Positions 8,596 to 17,252 of a stretch of 64,000 nt of DNA are shown in pieces. The stretch's first letter is position 1. Each line of letters opens with the position of its first letter. The DNA is from Chitinophaga sancti (GTDB lineage: Bacteria; Bacteroidota; Bacteroidia; Chitinophagales; Chitinophagaceae): contig NZ_CP139247.1 of NCBI RefSeq assembly GCF_034087045.1, positions 682,001 to 746,000 on the forward strand. Reading direction: 5' to 3'. A program made the translations under genes and the position numbers. The notes under the pieces are model-generated. The model worked only from the letters and a program-made list of their open reading frames with translations. It made no database searches and was not told where the DNA came from.

Positions 8596-10365
8596 TTACT
8601 TTGCTTTGACAGGCTTCCAGTTTTGAGGTAATAGCTGTACCAGTTCAGCTGCGGTGCAATCGTGTAGGCGATCATACACATCATTTAAGTATTCGAATGG
8701 ATCAATCCCATTCAGTTTACAACTTTCTACGAGGGAATAAAATAAAGCAGCTCTTTCGCCACCATGCTCATTACTGGCAAAAAGTGAGTTCTTCCTAAAT
8801 AATGTAATTGGACGGACAGCTCTCTCAGTCGAGTTGTTGTCGACATCGATCCTTCCATTTAAAAATAGTATGTTCAGCTTATCCCACTGATTATTTGCAT
8901 AGTTGATGGCCTTAGCCAGCAAGCTGTCAGGTACGTGTATATCCTTTTGCTCATCCAACCAGCTGCGGATCTTATCGAAGAAGGGTTTACTATATTTCTG
9001 TCGTAAGGCTAACCGATTATCAGGAGTAAATGCTTTACGTTTGGCGTATGCTTCTATACGGTATATGATATTAAAATATACGAGTACCTGGTCTGCCAAT
9101 ATTTTATTTTGTCGTTGAGCTTTTTTGAACCCTCGGCGGATATGCGCAAGGCAGCTCATCAACGTAACTTTTTCGTTTTCTTTAAATGCTGCGGTGTAAG
9201 AAGATAGTGCATCTGTTTGTAATGTTCCTGCAAAATCTTTCAGGATTTCCTTTGGAACTTCATGATCTCTGCCTGGGTGAAATTCAAAAAGTACAAGTTT
9301 GTGTTCAGGTGCATGAAAAACCCACATCCAACCATTGGAGGCTTTGCCCTGACCTTCATCATGAAGATATTTCAGACTCGTCTCATCCGCTTTAATATAG
9401 CTGGCTGTCTGTAATGTTTTCTTCAATAATTTCAGTAACCGCTTTAGCTTTTTATAGCAAACTTCTTCCCAGTGGTCTATAGTAGATGCTGCAAAACAGA
9501 CTCCTGTCAAACGCTCGAACCGCTGTTGTTGCCGATAATATGGCATGTAGTAAACAAACCGTTCACTATGCAGGTGGGCCAGTAATCTGTTGCTTACAAT
9601 CCCACGTTCTATCATCCTGGGCTGTACAGAAGTGCGGTGGATCTTTCCGTCTTCTGCTTTATATTGAAGGTAATGTTCTTCTCTTCTGATGAGTTTTCCG
9701 GGAACAATGTCATACACAACTGTTACTTTCTTCCCCATTGGCTTCATGCCTGTTTTATCTCCTGCCAGATCGTATACAATGGTTTCTGTCTCCAGATGTG
9801 TTGCAATAGGTTTTCTACCTTTATGTGCCTTGTGATGCTTTTTTCTTCTGCTGGTTTTGGAGGAAGTCGCTGTCGTGGTAGCAGCAGATGTCATTGTTTG
9901 TTCAATAATGGCTTCAACTTCTGTTGAGTCAAATTCAATTCCCAGTGTCTGCTGAATGGCTGTCTGTGTAGCTGCAGGATCAGGAATGAATTTTTCACTA
10001 CGCTGTCCAAATAGCATATCATGCAGCTCTTTTAATTGCCATTCTTTACGCTGTGCCTCATCAGTTTTGCTGGCAAGTGATGACTGTAATTCTACAATAG
10101 TTTCTTCCAGGTCGGCAATTTTCCTGTCTTTATCAATACCGCGTTCCTGCTCATTGGATAACCAACGCTTCAGCTGATCTTTCTCTTCCTTCAGCGCAGT
10201 ATTTTCAGTTGTGAGTTCCTGGATAATACGGCTGAATACATGTCTTTCCTGAGTAAGTGCATTGGATAAGTCTGCCTTCTGCAATTGCAGCGCATTCACT
10301 TGTTCCAGTGCTTCAGACAATGTATATATGATCTCAGGTTTCACAGAATGCAAAGGTACTACCAT
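8596..10365 (-). CDS. tnpC: IS66 transposase TnpC
   Basis: A 589-residue DDE transposase. The N-terminal coiled coil (about residues 10-120) is followed by an IS66-type Zn/HTH region (MLFGQRSEKF) and the catalytic domain with IKADETSL (first Asp), LQTDALSSYTAAF (second Asp) and NNSTERAVRPITLFRKN (Glu). The C-terminal IS66_C segment ends DVYDRLHDC-like. It appears full length. It is transcribed after tnpB, 45 bases downstream. Confidence 0.95.
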   Translation of the reverse strand: MVVPLHSVKPEIIYTLSEALEQVNALQLQKADLSNALTQERHVFSRIIQELTTENTALKEEKDQLKRWLSNEQERGIDKDRKIADLEETIVELQSSLASKTDEAQRKEWQLKELHDMLFGQRSEKFIPDPAATQTAIQQTLGIEFDSTEVEAIIEQTMTSAATTTATSSKTSRRKKHHKAHKGRKPIATHLETETIVYDLAGDKTGMKPMGKKVTVVYDIVPGKLIRREEHYLQYKAEDGKIHRTSVQPRMIERGIVSNRLLAHLHSERFVYYMPYYRQQQRFERLTGVCFAASTIDHWEEVCYKKLKRLLKLLKKTLQTASYIKADETSLKYLHDEGQGKASNGWMWVFHAPEHKLVLFEFHPGRDHEVPKEILKDFAGTLQTDALSSYTAAFKENEKVTLMSCLAHIRRGFKKAQRQNKILADQVLVYFNIIYRIEAYAKRKAFTPDNRLALRQKYSKPFFDKIRSWLDEQKDIHVPDSLLAKAINYANNQWDKLNILFLNGRIDVDNNSTERAVRPITLFRKNSLFASNEHGGERAALFYSLVESCKLNGIDPFEYLNDVYDRLHDCTAAELVQLLPQNWKPVKAK

Positions 10366-10410
10366 GTACCTTTACATTCAAGTATTTATACCTTAAACTG
10401 ATAATTTTTT

Positions 10411-10770
10411 TTAACTTTTATGATGTCTGGCAGATCTTTCGTAACGTTTACGGAATCTGACTTCTACTCCCTCTAATATGAGCATGAGATCTTTCTTATT
10501 CAATACCATTTTCTTAGTCTCATTATCATAGACTGGTGTGCCAAAAGTTCCTCTGGACAGTCGTTTATAGAAGATACCTAGTCCATCAACATCCCATCCA
10601 AGGATCTTAACCTGTGTACGACGATGATTAAAGAATGCGTATAACGTTCCATAGTGAAATGGATCTTCTTGCATTTCATTAACAACCAGGCCTGACAGCC
10701 CGTTGAAGCTCAAACGCATATCTGTCGCACCGTTCCATAATACAAGACGATAACCGCTTAGTGATAACAT
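10411..10770 (-). CDS. tnpB: IS66 accessory protein TnpB (Orf2)
   Basis: A 119-residue IS66 Orf2-type protein, recognised by DMRLSFNGLSGLV, the LYAFFNHRRTQVKILGWD segment and the Arg/Lys/His-rich C-terminus. It is required for transposition in well-studied IS66 elements, with an unknown biochemical role. It follows tnpA with a one-base gap. Confidence 0.92.
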   Translation of the reverse strand: MLSLSGYRLVLWNGATDMRLSFNGLSGLVVNEMQEDPFHYGTLYAFFNHRRTQVKILGWDVDGLGIFYKRLSRGTFGTPVYDNETKKMVLNKKDLMLILEGVEVRFRKRYERSARHHKS

Positions 10771-10771
10771 A

Positions 10772-11095
10772 TTACAGGAGGGCTTTTAGATATGAAGGTT
10801 CTACACGCTGGTAAAATATTATACCGCGATATTCTGCAAAAATGCCTCCAGGAATTGATTCCTGTTGAACTGGCGACAGGTCAACTTCCACAAACCCTCC
10901 TGGTGAATTGGTTTCCATCAATTGATTACTATAACGCTTTTTCCAGTTGTAAAAAGTAGCAGCTGATATCTGAAATGCGGCAGTAAACTCTTTTACACTA
11001 ATATTGCCGGCTTGAGTAAATTGTTCAAGAGCAGAAATGATTTCCTGCTCGCTAAAATGATGGCGGCCTGCCAATGAAGATTTTTTCTGTTTCAT
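10772..11095 (-). CDS. tnpA: IS66 accessory protein TnpA (HTH)
   Basis: A 107-residue DNA-binding protein with a transposase_8-like helix-turn-helix (VKEFTAAFQISAATFYNWKK, about residues 34-53). The C-terminal half is the linker seen in Bacteroidota IS66 TnpA. It is the first gene of the insertion sequence, starting about 70 bases inside the right end. Confidence 0.88.
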   Translation of the reverse strand: MKQKKSSLAGRHHFSEQEIISALEQFTQAGNISVKEFTAAFQISAATFYNWKKRYSNQLMETNSPGGFVEVDLSPVQQESIPGGIFAEYRGIIFYQRVEPSYLKALL

Positions 11096-11168
11096 TTTGC
11101 TATTCTTTCGAACGCAAAGTTAAATGCTGTTCATTAGCAGGGAAGAATGCTCCGCGTCGAATGCTTAC

Positions 11169-11470
11169 AACCAGTGGCGAATTTGGATGCGCTTAGATAA
11201 CGTTTTAATGCCCAGTTTACCATCCTGGATGTTACTTGTTGCCATCATGTTATTTAAAACATGCAATACATTTATACTCATCGAGTTTATATGAGAAAGA
11301 TAGAAATCCGTATTCACCCTCCTATCTTTCTCATTCAGGAGCATTTTACTAGCGGTACAGATACCAGCTATTTGTGTTCTCATTTCATGAGCCAGCATAC
11401 CCATAAATTTATGCATGGTATCTAAATCAGTGGAGCTTGTGTTGATTATATTGTTTCGCGGAAGTATCAT
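11169..11470 (-). pseudogene. Histidine kinase, HisKA half (5' part, cut by IS66)
   Basis: The first ~98 residues of the kinase interrupted by IS66. The H box GMLAHEMRTQIAG is at about residues 23-35 and a helical hairpin follows, as in HisKA dimerisation domains. The protein begins with no membrane segment, so the kinase was probably soluble, about 250 residues. In the intact state its stop lay one base before the MNT-HEPN gene, so kinase, MNT-HEPN and XRE formed one operon. IS66 should be polar on those genes unless an outward promoter exists. Confidence 0.85.
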
Positions 11471-11755
11471 AACAGAATTTTGAGAGTTAATGGCATAAAA
11501 TATCCGATCTCTTGAGAGACATTATTAAAGTGGCATAGTATGAGAATATTGTCAGTACACTATGAATGTGAACTTAAATGGATCGCAACGATCAACAAAG
11601 TAATATTTGACAGACCTCTTAAATATTCATAGGAGGGAAAAATCCTGGGGAGAAATTTTCATTATACTTACAAGACATAGCAATAGATTATGAGGTGAGG
11701 AATTGAAATAGCTGCTTGTAAGGACTAACAGTATGGGGTGCCTAAAATAAAAATA

Positions 11756-11910
11756 GACGTGGGTTAGTCCCTATCGTTCCTGAAGGGCTACGACACCCCG
11801 ATGGCGAATAAGGACGCCCACGTCTTGACCTTAAAGATAATAAGGAAAACGTGAGCGATCTACCTTATTTCCCGCCATCTCCAAAAGGTCGTAGTTTTCA
11901 GGAGCGAGAT
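11756..11910. repeat. Nested inverted repeats, possible structured RNA or DNA site
   Basis: In the 620-base gene-free stretch upstream of the kinase, an ~45-base arm (11771-11813: CTATCGTTCCTGAA, CTACGAC, GATGGCG, AATAAGG) recurs inverted at 11863-11910 with short indels. A second perfect 8-bp stem GACGTGGG/CCCACGTC (11756-11763 with 11817-11824) encloses the first arm. No ORF covers it. It could be a non-coding RNA, a transfer or replication site, or a remnant of an inverted insertion. The flanks (11471-11755 and 11911-12093) hold nothing I can name. Confidence 0.6.
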
Positions 11911-12093
11911 AAAGCAAATGCGCTTTAAATATATTGTATTTCATCTGCCTCTATGAGCTATCAATAGAATGCATTCAGATCATTTTAATTCCCTCTAATA
12001 TAGACAAAATAACTTAAAGTCATTAAATAAACTTATAGTTACTGTTATATGGTTGATTAATAATATTTTACTTCTTTTTTTGTTAGTTGCAAT

Positions 12094-12303
12094 ATGCCAG
12101 GTCCAAAAAGAAAATATAATAGAATAAAGATTGTACTACTAGAGAAAGAAAAGACTAATATTTGGTTAGCTGAGCAGCTAGGAGTAAGTGCAACTGCTGT
12201 TTCTAAATGGTGTACAAACCGTAATCAGCCCACTGTTGAAACATTATTTAGAATTTCTGATATTCTGAATGTGGAAGTTTGTGAATTACTGAATAAAAAA
12301 TAG
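12094..12303 (+). CDS. Small XRE-family regulator
   Basis: A 69-residue Cro/C1-type HTH protein: an N-terminal basic segment PGPKRKYNRIK, then LAEQLGVSATAVSKWCTNR as helices 2-3 and ETLFRISDILNVEVCELL as the closing helices. Such single-domain proteins are common regulators of mobile elements and defence genes. It is alone on the plus strand, facing the unknown gene pair downstream. Confidence 0.8.
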   Translation: MPGPKRKYNRIKIVLLEKEKTNIWLAEQLGVSATAVSKWCTNRNQPTVETLFRISDILNVEVCELLNKK

Positions 12304-12614
12304 CTTGTATTTGCATTATATAATTTTATTGAGGACAATAATTCTATATTAAGTATTGAAAGCTAGAGGTTAGAGATAATCCTATTACCTCGAATGTTTA
12401 GAACGAAAGAAAGTTGGTTTAAATGCTACCTTGCTTAGCAAGACACTGAAAATTAGCTTCTTAAAACCACCCAATCTAATAATCATCGAGTTTCAACTTA
12501 TCTGAGTTGAAACAAATGGATATTAACAACTATACAAATCACTGAATATAAACAATGAGTTGAACTACAAGGTAACAACTTTCAACTCAATTTCAGGTTA
12601 CAATACAATATTCA
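12304..12614. other. Intergenic stretch with two GTTGAA/TTCAAC inverted repeats
   Basis: No gene is seen. Two hairpin-like inverted repeats share the same core: GTTTCAACT/AGTTGAAAC (12490-12498 with 12505-12513) and GAGTTGA/TCAACTC (12557-12563 with 12582-12588). They lie just before the gene at 12615 and may be operator sites, perhaps for the small XRE protein; this is inference. Confidence 0.4.
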
Positions 12615-13043
12615 ATGCCTTACCAGTTAAATACAGAAATTAATCTAACTCCAGAAACGAACAGTAAATATCTGATATCGGCACAGCACAGGATGTTAGG
12701 CCATCCCATAAAGTCTGTTTGGAGCATTAGTTATGACGAAGAGGTTATTTGTTTTTCTACCTCATGCACTTCAAATTGGTTTGCTGATGCTCATTATTGG
12801 GGCTTGCATGTAATAAATGATGTCATGAATGTACTCGGACACAATAATCGGCGGGAAGAACTTAAAATTGCCAAATTTGTGGACGGTAGTCAGAATGATG
12901 TATGGCATGGCTATCCCGCAGATTATTTACGTAACAAGCATGATATTCCACACACGACTGTACTTACTACTTGGAAAAGTTTAGGCTATATCAGCAAATC
13001 GACTTTAAATAAATTAAGACGAGGAATACCATGCAATCTGTAA
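12615..13043 (+). CDS. Unknown protein, first of an overlapping pair
   Basis: A 142-residue protein with no family I recognise. It has a Trp/Asp/His-rich middle (SNWFADAHYWGLHVIND) and a C-terminal half that looks like a small helical DNA- or RNA-binding unit (TTVLTTWKSLGYISKSTLNK). It overlaps the next gene by 13 bases, so both should be made together. It sits between element regulators and a CBASS locus, so a defence role is possible but unproven. Confidence 0.6.
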   Translation: MPYQLNTEINLTPETNSKYLISAQHRMLGHPIKSVWSISYDEEVICFSTSCTSNWFADAHYWGLHVINDVMNVLGHNNRREELKIAKFVDGSQNDVWHGYPADYLRNKHDIPHTTVLTTWKSLGYISKSTLNKLRRGIPCNL

Positions 13044-14257
13044 AAATAACTATCGAAGGCGATTACATTGACTGCCAGATCTACCGCGGTAGATTGTACC
13101 TTTGGGCTTTTGATGGTTCATTACGTGTTTATAAATGGAATGAGTTAGTAGAATCGCTTGTAGCAGATCAGGCAAACCTATTAGCAATGACCTATTGTTT
13201 TTTAGAAAGCAGCTACATCTACGATTATTATTTAACTAAGTTGTTCCTAGATGAAGATTTCAAAAAATTACTCATTAGAAAGTTTGAGACTATTGGAGGT
13301 GAAGGCTTTCAGTTAACTGAAGATCAGGCTGCTAATTTCCTAATAAAACAACAGGATACTCCAGGAAAATTGCTACCAACTGATACTGAAATATACGGCA
13401 ACACACTTTACTATATAAATGAGACAGGCCTATATTCAACAGGCGCTCATCGTTATGGTAAGTTAAGTAACCCAGTTAGTTCTCGTCCCTCTAAACTATG
13501 GGACTGTAGGTTGCTATCTATCAAAGCAAATAAGTATCCACAAATTGCACTCTCTGCAGGAGAAGATGGCTTATTTGAATTTAATAAGATTGATCGTGCC
13601 CCCATTACACTACCTAAGGCGGATACACTATTTCCTATTTACAAGATAAGTGAAGGCCACTCTTCTTTTGCAAATTATTCGTTCTTAAGCATTTACAATA
13701 CATCACTTATTAGTCAATCCTATATGGCTTTGTTTACATGGAACATGAATTCAAAAGAGAGTTCCTCTAAGCGAGCAACACGAGACTTTCAGAGAACGGT
13801 TCCCGATAATTTCATCTTTAGAAGTGGTATAGAAACAGACCATATTAGTTGGGGAATACAAGATAAAATTTATCGAGCGACTGACACAGGCTTCGAGATT
13901 GTGAAATTTGACAATGGAAATGGCGAACGCGAGCCCCAGTGGAGCCAACTTGATTTTATTAACTTACGACCATGGAAAGGGAAAGTAATTGGTGGTAGCG
14001 CCGCTCATTTCGGTACTATCGTCGAATGCGAAAATGCTCTTGTAATTATGCTCAGTGACGGACAGGTAATGACTATTGCTGGGCCTATTACTAGGTGGAG
14101 GGTATATCCACGCTCAAATAATTATGAGAACCAGCTGCATGTAATACTTGACGATAAAATAGAAATTTACTCTTTCAATCAAGATTATTTTGTCAATCAG
14201 GAAAATAAAGAATTTGGTATTGAATTTATTGCTGATTTACATAAAAACAGACCTTAA
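13031..14257 (+). CDS. Unknown protein, beta-rich (propeller-like)
   Basis: A 408-residue protein of unknown family. Repeated short beta-strand-like segments separated by Gly/Asp turns (for example YGNTLYYINETGLYS, LSAGEDGLFEFNK, WGIQDKIYRATDTGFEIV, VIMLSDGQVMTIAG) suggest a beta-propeller or similar repeat fold over most of its length. An N-terminal helical insert (about 38-110) interrupts it. No catalytic signature or signal peptide is visible. It is translationally linked to the 142-residue protein upstream and convergent with the 190-residue gene. Confidence 0.6.
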   Translation: MQSVKITIEGDYIDCQIYRGRLYLWAFDGSLRVYKWNELVESLVADQANLLAMTYCFLESSYIYDYYLTKLFLDEDFKKLLIRKFETIGGEGFQLTEDQAANFLIKQQDTPGKLLPTDTEIYGNTLYYINETGLYSTGAHRYGKLSNPVSSRPSKLWDCRLLSIKANKYPQIALSAGEDGLFEFNKIDRAPITLPKADTLFPIYKISEGHSSFANYSFLSIYNTSLISQSYMALFTWNMNSKESSSKRATRDFQRTVPDNFIFRSGIETDHISWGIQDKIYRATDTGFEIVKFDNGNGEREPQWSQLDFINLRPWKGKVIGGSAAHFGTIVECENALVIMLSDGQVMTIAGPITRWRVYPRSNNYENQLHVILDDKIEIYSFNQDYFVNQENKEFGIEFIADLHKNRP

Positions 14258-14268
14258 ATAGTCTAATA

Positions 14269-14841
14269 TTAAAATTCCTCTTTAAAATACTTCTTAAACA
14301 AAGAAATTCTTTCATTTATTTCATTTCGACAACGCTCAATACTATCTTTTTCTTCTTCATACGTTTTCTTATCCTCTCTATACTTTTCTAATTGTTTAGT
14401 TGCAGTCTTCCTTTTAGGAGGGAATGGAATTATTAGTCTGTTTTTTCGATACTCTTGGTTAAGTAACTGTTTCTCTAAGAAATTAAGGAGAGGTATTTTT
14501 TCTATCCAAAGCTCATCCAAATAACCTTGATAAGGCCCGGTAGGCTTTCGATTCTGAAATTCTTGTTTTTCTTCATCAGTACTTTTTTCATAAGCTGCGA
14601 CAAATGGAATTAAATAAGGCATAATTGCACTTTTTTCTTTAAAACAATATCCAAGATAGGTATTATTAGTAAGGTATTCATCTTCCGTAAACATACGACT
14701 ATTAAGTACTTTATAGGAAACACTACGGATATCAGGCTGTTCTTGCTTGACTTTTACCAGAATTTTCTCCATACCTATGACGCAATCTGAATATACTTCT
14801 AATAGTTTTTTATAATGATTGAGTAATTCATCTACTGACAT
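14269..14841 (-). CDS. Unknown helical, Lys/Glu-rich protein
   Basis: A 190-residue soluble protein, predicted mostly helical, with coiled-coil-like charged ends (residues 1-30 and about 145-190). No family is recognised. It converges with the propeller-like gene (11 bases between stops) and lies downstream of the CBASS operon on the same strand with a ~110-base gap, so read-through from CBASS is possible. Confidence 0.55.
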   Translation of the reverse strand: MSVDELLNHYKKLLEVYSDCVIGMEKILVKVKQEQPDIRSVSYKVLNSRMFTEDEYLTNNTYLGYCFKEKSAIMPYLIPFVAAYEKSTDEEKQEFQNRKPTGPYQGYLDELWIEKIPLLNFLEKQLLNQEYRKNRLIIPFPPKRKTATKQLEKYREDKKTYEEEKDSIERCRNEINERISLFKKYFKEEF

Positions 14842-14954
14842 ATTTAATATTTTAATTTTTACATTCTAATAAATGAGCCAAAAGGTTTAGCACGATATAA
14901 TATTTCTTCTTGTATCCACATGTTACAATTCGCAGGCATAGAGCTCAAATTCCC

Positions 14955-15791
14955 TTATAGTTCTTCATCTATTTCAAAATTGATAGCCTTTGAATATTCG
15001 TTAAGATCAATAGCAGCAACTGTCCCGATACTTTGCTGTAAATAACGTAACAACTGGAAGAAAAATGATACTAACGATACATCAGCCTTACTAAACTCTA
15101 TGGATGTAACTGTCCTGTTTCGGTAATACTCGTTGATTCTTTCAGAGAAATCTGTAATTTTCATATCTTCCTCTTCAGGATGATTTACAATAAATGCTCC
15201 GGAATCGACCGCACAACCCATATCTATGCCTTGCAGACCTTTAAGTGATTTTAAATGTTTTTCAAGCGTTTCCTGTTTTGCAATTGAATTAGTACTTGCC
15301 AGAATACCTCCTACTATTTTAGTTAGTGGTCTAGGTGAATATTTTGAACCGCGATCAATAATTGATGTAGATGTCCTCTTTAACCGTCTTACACTTTCTA
15401 TTTTGCGGCCTGCATATTCGATATAATTCAAATTATCACCACTTACAGAGACTGATCCACTTAAGTCGGGTTTAACTTCGAACACTGCATATACACCTTC
15501 TGCTGGAATATAATGAACTCCGTTCTGAGTTAATACAAATGGGGTATATTGTTGATCATAAATGACCAAATCAATCTGATCACTTAAATGGCCAGTACTA
15601 TCTATAATAATTGCTTTATCTATACAATATCTATTAGGAAGGTATTTTCTCAACCATTCAATCCAAGTATCTTCAAGAGAATCTCCCTTGGAACCAGGAT
15701 GGAGAATGTATTCACGATTAGTGCTTAATTGTGCGGCCATCTGAAGTTGCAATCCAGAAAACAGGTCCCTTAACTTGATTTTACTTGCCAT
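14955..15791 (-). CDS. nucC: NucC-type CBASS effector nuclease
   Basis: A 278-residue homologue of NucC, the cyclic tri-AMP-activated DNA endonuclease that destroys the chromosome of infected cells in type III CBASS. The family start HPGSKGDSLEDTWIEWLRKY is clear. The restriction-like active site is complete: SDQIDLVIYD with Asp74, and YAVFEVK with Glu105 and Lys107, the same spacing as Asp73/Glu104/Lys106 in E. coli NucC as I recall it. The C-terminal half has the family pattern, including PLTKIVGGILA. It is the last gene of a four-gene operon. Trimerisation and cA3 control are inferred from the family. Confidence 0.9.
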   Translation of the reverse strand: MASKIKLRDLFSGLQLQMAAQLSTNREYILHPGSKGDSLEDTWIEWLRKYLPNRYCIDKAIIIDSTGHLSDQIDLVIYDQQYTPFVLTQNGVHYIPAEGVYAVFEVKPDLSGSVSVSGDNLNYIEYAGRKIESVRRLKRTSTSIIDRGSKYSPRPLTKIVGGILASTNSIAKQETLEKHLKSLKGLQGIDMGCAVDSGAFIVNHPEEEDMKITDFSERINEYYRNRTVTSIEFSKADVSLVSFFFQLLRYLQQSIGTVAAIDLNEYSKAINFEIDEEL

Positions 15792-15794
15792 GAT

Positions 15795-16733
15795 TTATAA
15801 AGTTTCTTTAAATGGGGGAGTTGGTGTGATTGACTTTGTGATTTCGATAGCCCGTTTAGGTTCAATAGCTTTGTCTGGATATGCATCCAGAACTAATGAT
15901 GGTAATAATCGTTGAACCAAATCAGAAAAAGTAAAGCCATAAGCCCGGCCATTTTGTGGACCAGTTAAATCAACTAATTTTTCAATATCTTTTGTTGAAA
16001 ACCCAAGTTCTTCAAGAGGTTCAGTTAGAACTAATTTACGTGCTTCCTCACCAGGGCGTGAAAAGTGAATTATCGCTGCAGCTCGGCGCTGGATAGCAGG
16101 ATCTAATGAGTTGGGCCGGTTAGTGCACATAATAACTGCTGCAGGAAATTTTCCATTCCCGAGGTTATCAATACCTCTGATAAAAGCATTTACACCAGCC
16201 TTGTCTTCATGGTGCATCTGGTCATTTTCGCGAGATTGAGCCAAAGCATCCGCTTCATCAATCAGTAAAATAACAGCTCCTTTTGACTTAGATCCGTCAT
16301 TCTTTAACTTTTTTGCCCTATCAAGTGTATAGTCAAATGAAGCTGATATAAGTTGAGTCATTTGGCCTACACGCCCTTGACCTCTAGTAGCAAGGCTTAA
16401 CGGAAATAATTCAACATCAATTTTTTCCTGTCGAGCGATTGCATCTCCAATTGTATATGCAAGTTCAGACTTCCCCGACCCAACATCACCTGCCAATACA
16501 ATTAGTGGTGGGCGGCGTAATACAAAACTTGTAATTAGCTTGGCTTTTTTATGGTACTTTTCTGACCATTCTTTTATGCCTCCAGGATTAACTAATATTC
16601 CTAATATTTTGGTAATTGTTTCTTTAGTTTCATCCAAACCTACTAACAAATTATATCGTTCTCGATAATTTGCATCTGGATAGGTGACAGTATTTTCAAA
16701 CAACTCTGAAAAGCTCGGTTTGTTATCCTGCAT
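15795..16733 (-). CDS. cap6: TRIP13-like AAA+ ATPase (Cap6) of CBASS
   Basis: A 312-residue AAA+ ATPase: Walker A GDVGSGKSE (about 82-90), Walker B LLIDEAD (about 156-162), a sensor-1 Asn in MCTNRP and arginine-finger-like QRRAA. In type III CBASS the TRIP13/Pch2-like ATPase disassembles the HORMA-cyclase complex and so switches off signalling. Direct linkage to HORMA, CD-NTase and NucC genes supports this role. Only one base separates it from the HORMA stop and three from nucC. Confidence 0.9.
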   Translation of the reverse strand: MQDNKPSFSELFENTVTYPDANYRERYNLLVGLDETKETITKILGILVNPGGIKEWSEKYHKKAKLITSFVLRRPPLIVLAGDVGSGKSELAYTIGDAIARQEKIDVELFPLSLATRGQGRVGQMTQLISASFDYTLDRAKKLKNDGSKSKGAVILLIDEADALAQSRENDQMHHEDKAGVNAFIRGIDNLGNGKFPAAVIMCTNRPNSLDPAIQRRAAAIIHFSRPGEEARKLVLTEPLEELGFSTKDIEKLVDLTGPQNGRAYGFTFSDLVQRLLPSLVLDAYPDKAIEPKRAIEITKSITPTPPFKETL

Positions 16734-16734
16734 G

Positions 16735-17244
16735 TTAGAAATTTTTAACTGATGAACGATCTAGTGATTTACCGCCAGAGGAATAGCTCTTATCCGAACT
16801 CAAGTACCCATTAACGCCAGGTGCTGGAGCTTCACCTCTTTGGAATGGCAGGTTACTTTTAAAACTTTCCCTTTCTGCAGGAGAGAGTGCGAAATACGCT
16901 AAATTCTGTTCTAAATATGATGTAAAATATGCACTATTAATATCTGCATTCGGTCTGATTTTTCCAGGATCATCATCAGACGTTGATGATGCTATATCAT
17001 TGGTGGTATAGCGAACAGTAGGTTCAATCCACTTTTCGCCTCGTTGAAAACCATAAGTTACCTGATCTAAATATCCAGCCTTTAGATACTCTACTAATTC
17101 TGACTCATATTGGGTTATCCATAAATCACTCGGATATCCGTAAAGTCGCTGAATTCTTTTAAGATCTGTAGCAACCTTTGAAGCCAGATATTTTGCGTGA
17201 GTAGTTGTAAAAGTTGTTGTCTGTGAAAATGTATAACTGCTCAT
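16735..17244 (-). CDS. cap7: Bacterial HORMA-1 protein (Cap7) of CBASS
   Basis: A 169-residue protein matching the bacterial HORMA domain family 1 that I know from CBASS loci: THAKYLASKVATDLKRIQRL (residues ~13-32), YLDQVTYGFQRG, WIEPTVRYT, DDDPGKIRPNAD and the C-terminal safety-belt-like part LPFQRGEAPAPGVNGY then SLDRSSV. HORMA proteins sense a peptide closure motif and activate the cognate cyclase. I used the ATG at 17244 because the upstream 15 codons overlap the cyclase gene and lack similarity. Confidence 0.88.
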   Translation of the reverse strand: MSSYTFSQTTTFTTTHAKYLASKVATDLKRIQRLYGYPSDLWITQYESELVEYLKAGYLDQVTYGFQRGEKWIEPTVRYTTNDIASSTSDDDPGKIRPNADINSAYFTSYLEQNLAYFALSPAERESFKSNLPFQRGEAPAPGVNGYLSSDKSYSSGGKSLDRSSVKNF

Positions 17245-17252
17245 GTTAATAA

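Larger units (their letters stand above)
8483..11168 (-). mobile_element. IS66-family insertion sequence, complete
   Basis: A 2686-bp insertion sequence with imperfect ~25-bp terminal inverted repeats starting GTAAGCATTCGA (8483-8508 and 11142-11168). It carries the three genes typical of IS66: tnpA, tnpB and tnpC on the minus strand. The sequence AACCAGTG is present on both sides (8475-8482 and 11169-11176), an exact 8-bp target duplication as expected for this family. It interrupts a histidine kinase gene in frame-restoring fashion. All three genes are open, so the copy may be active and fairly recent. Confidence 0.95.

Noticed and set aside
9637..9927. Plus-strand frames inside IS66 tnpC
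   Set aside because: Antisense shadows of the transposase gene.
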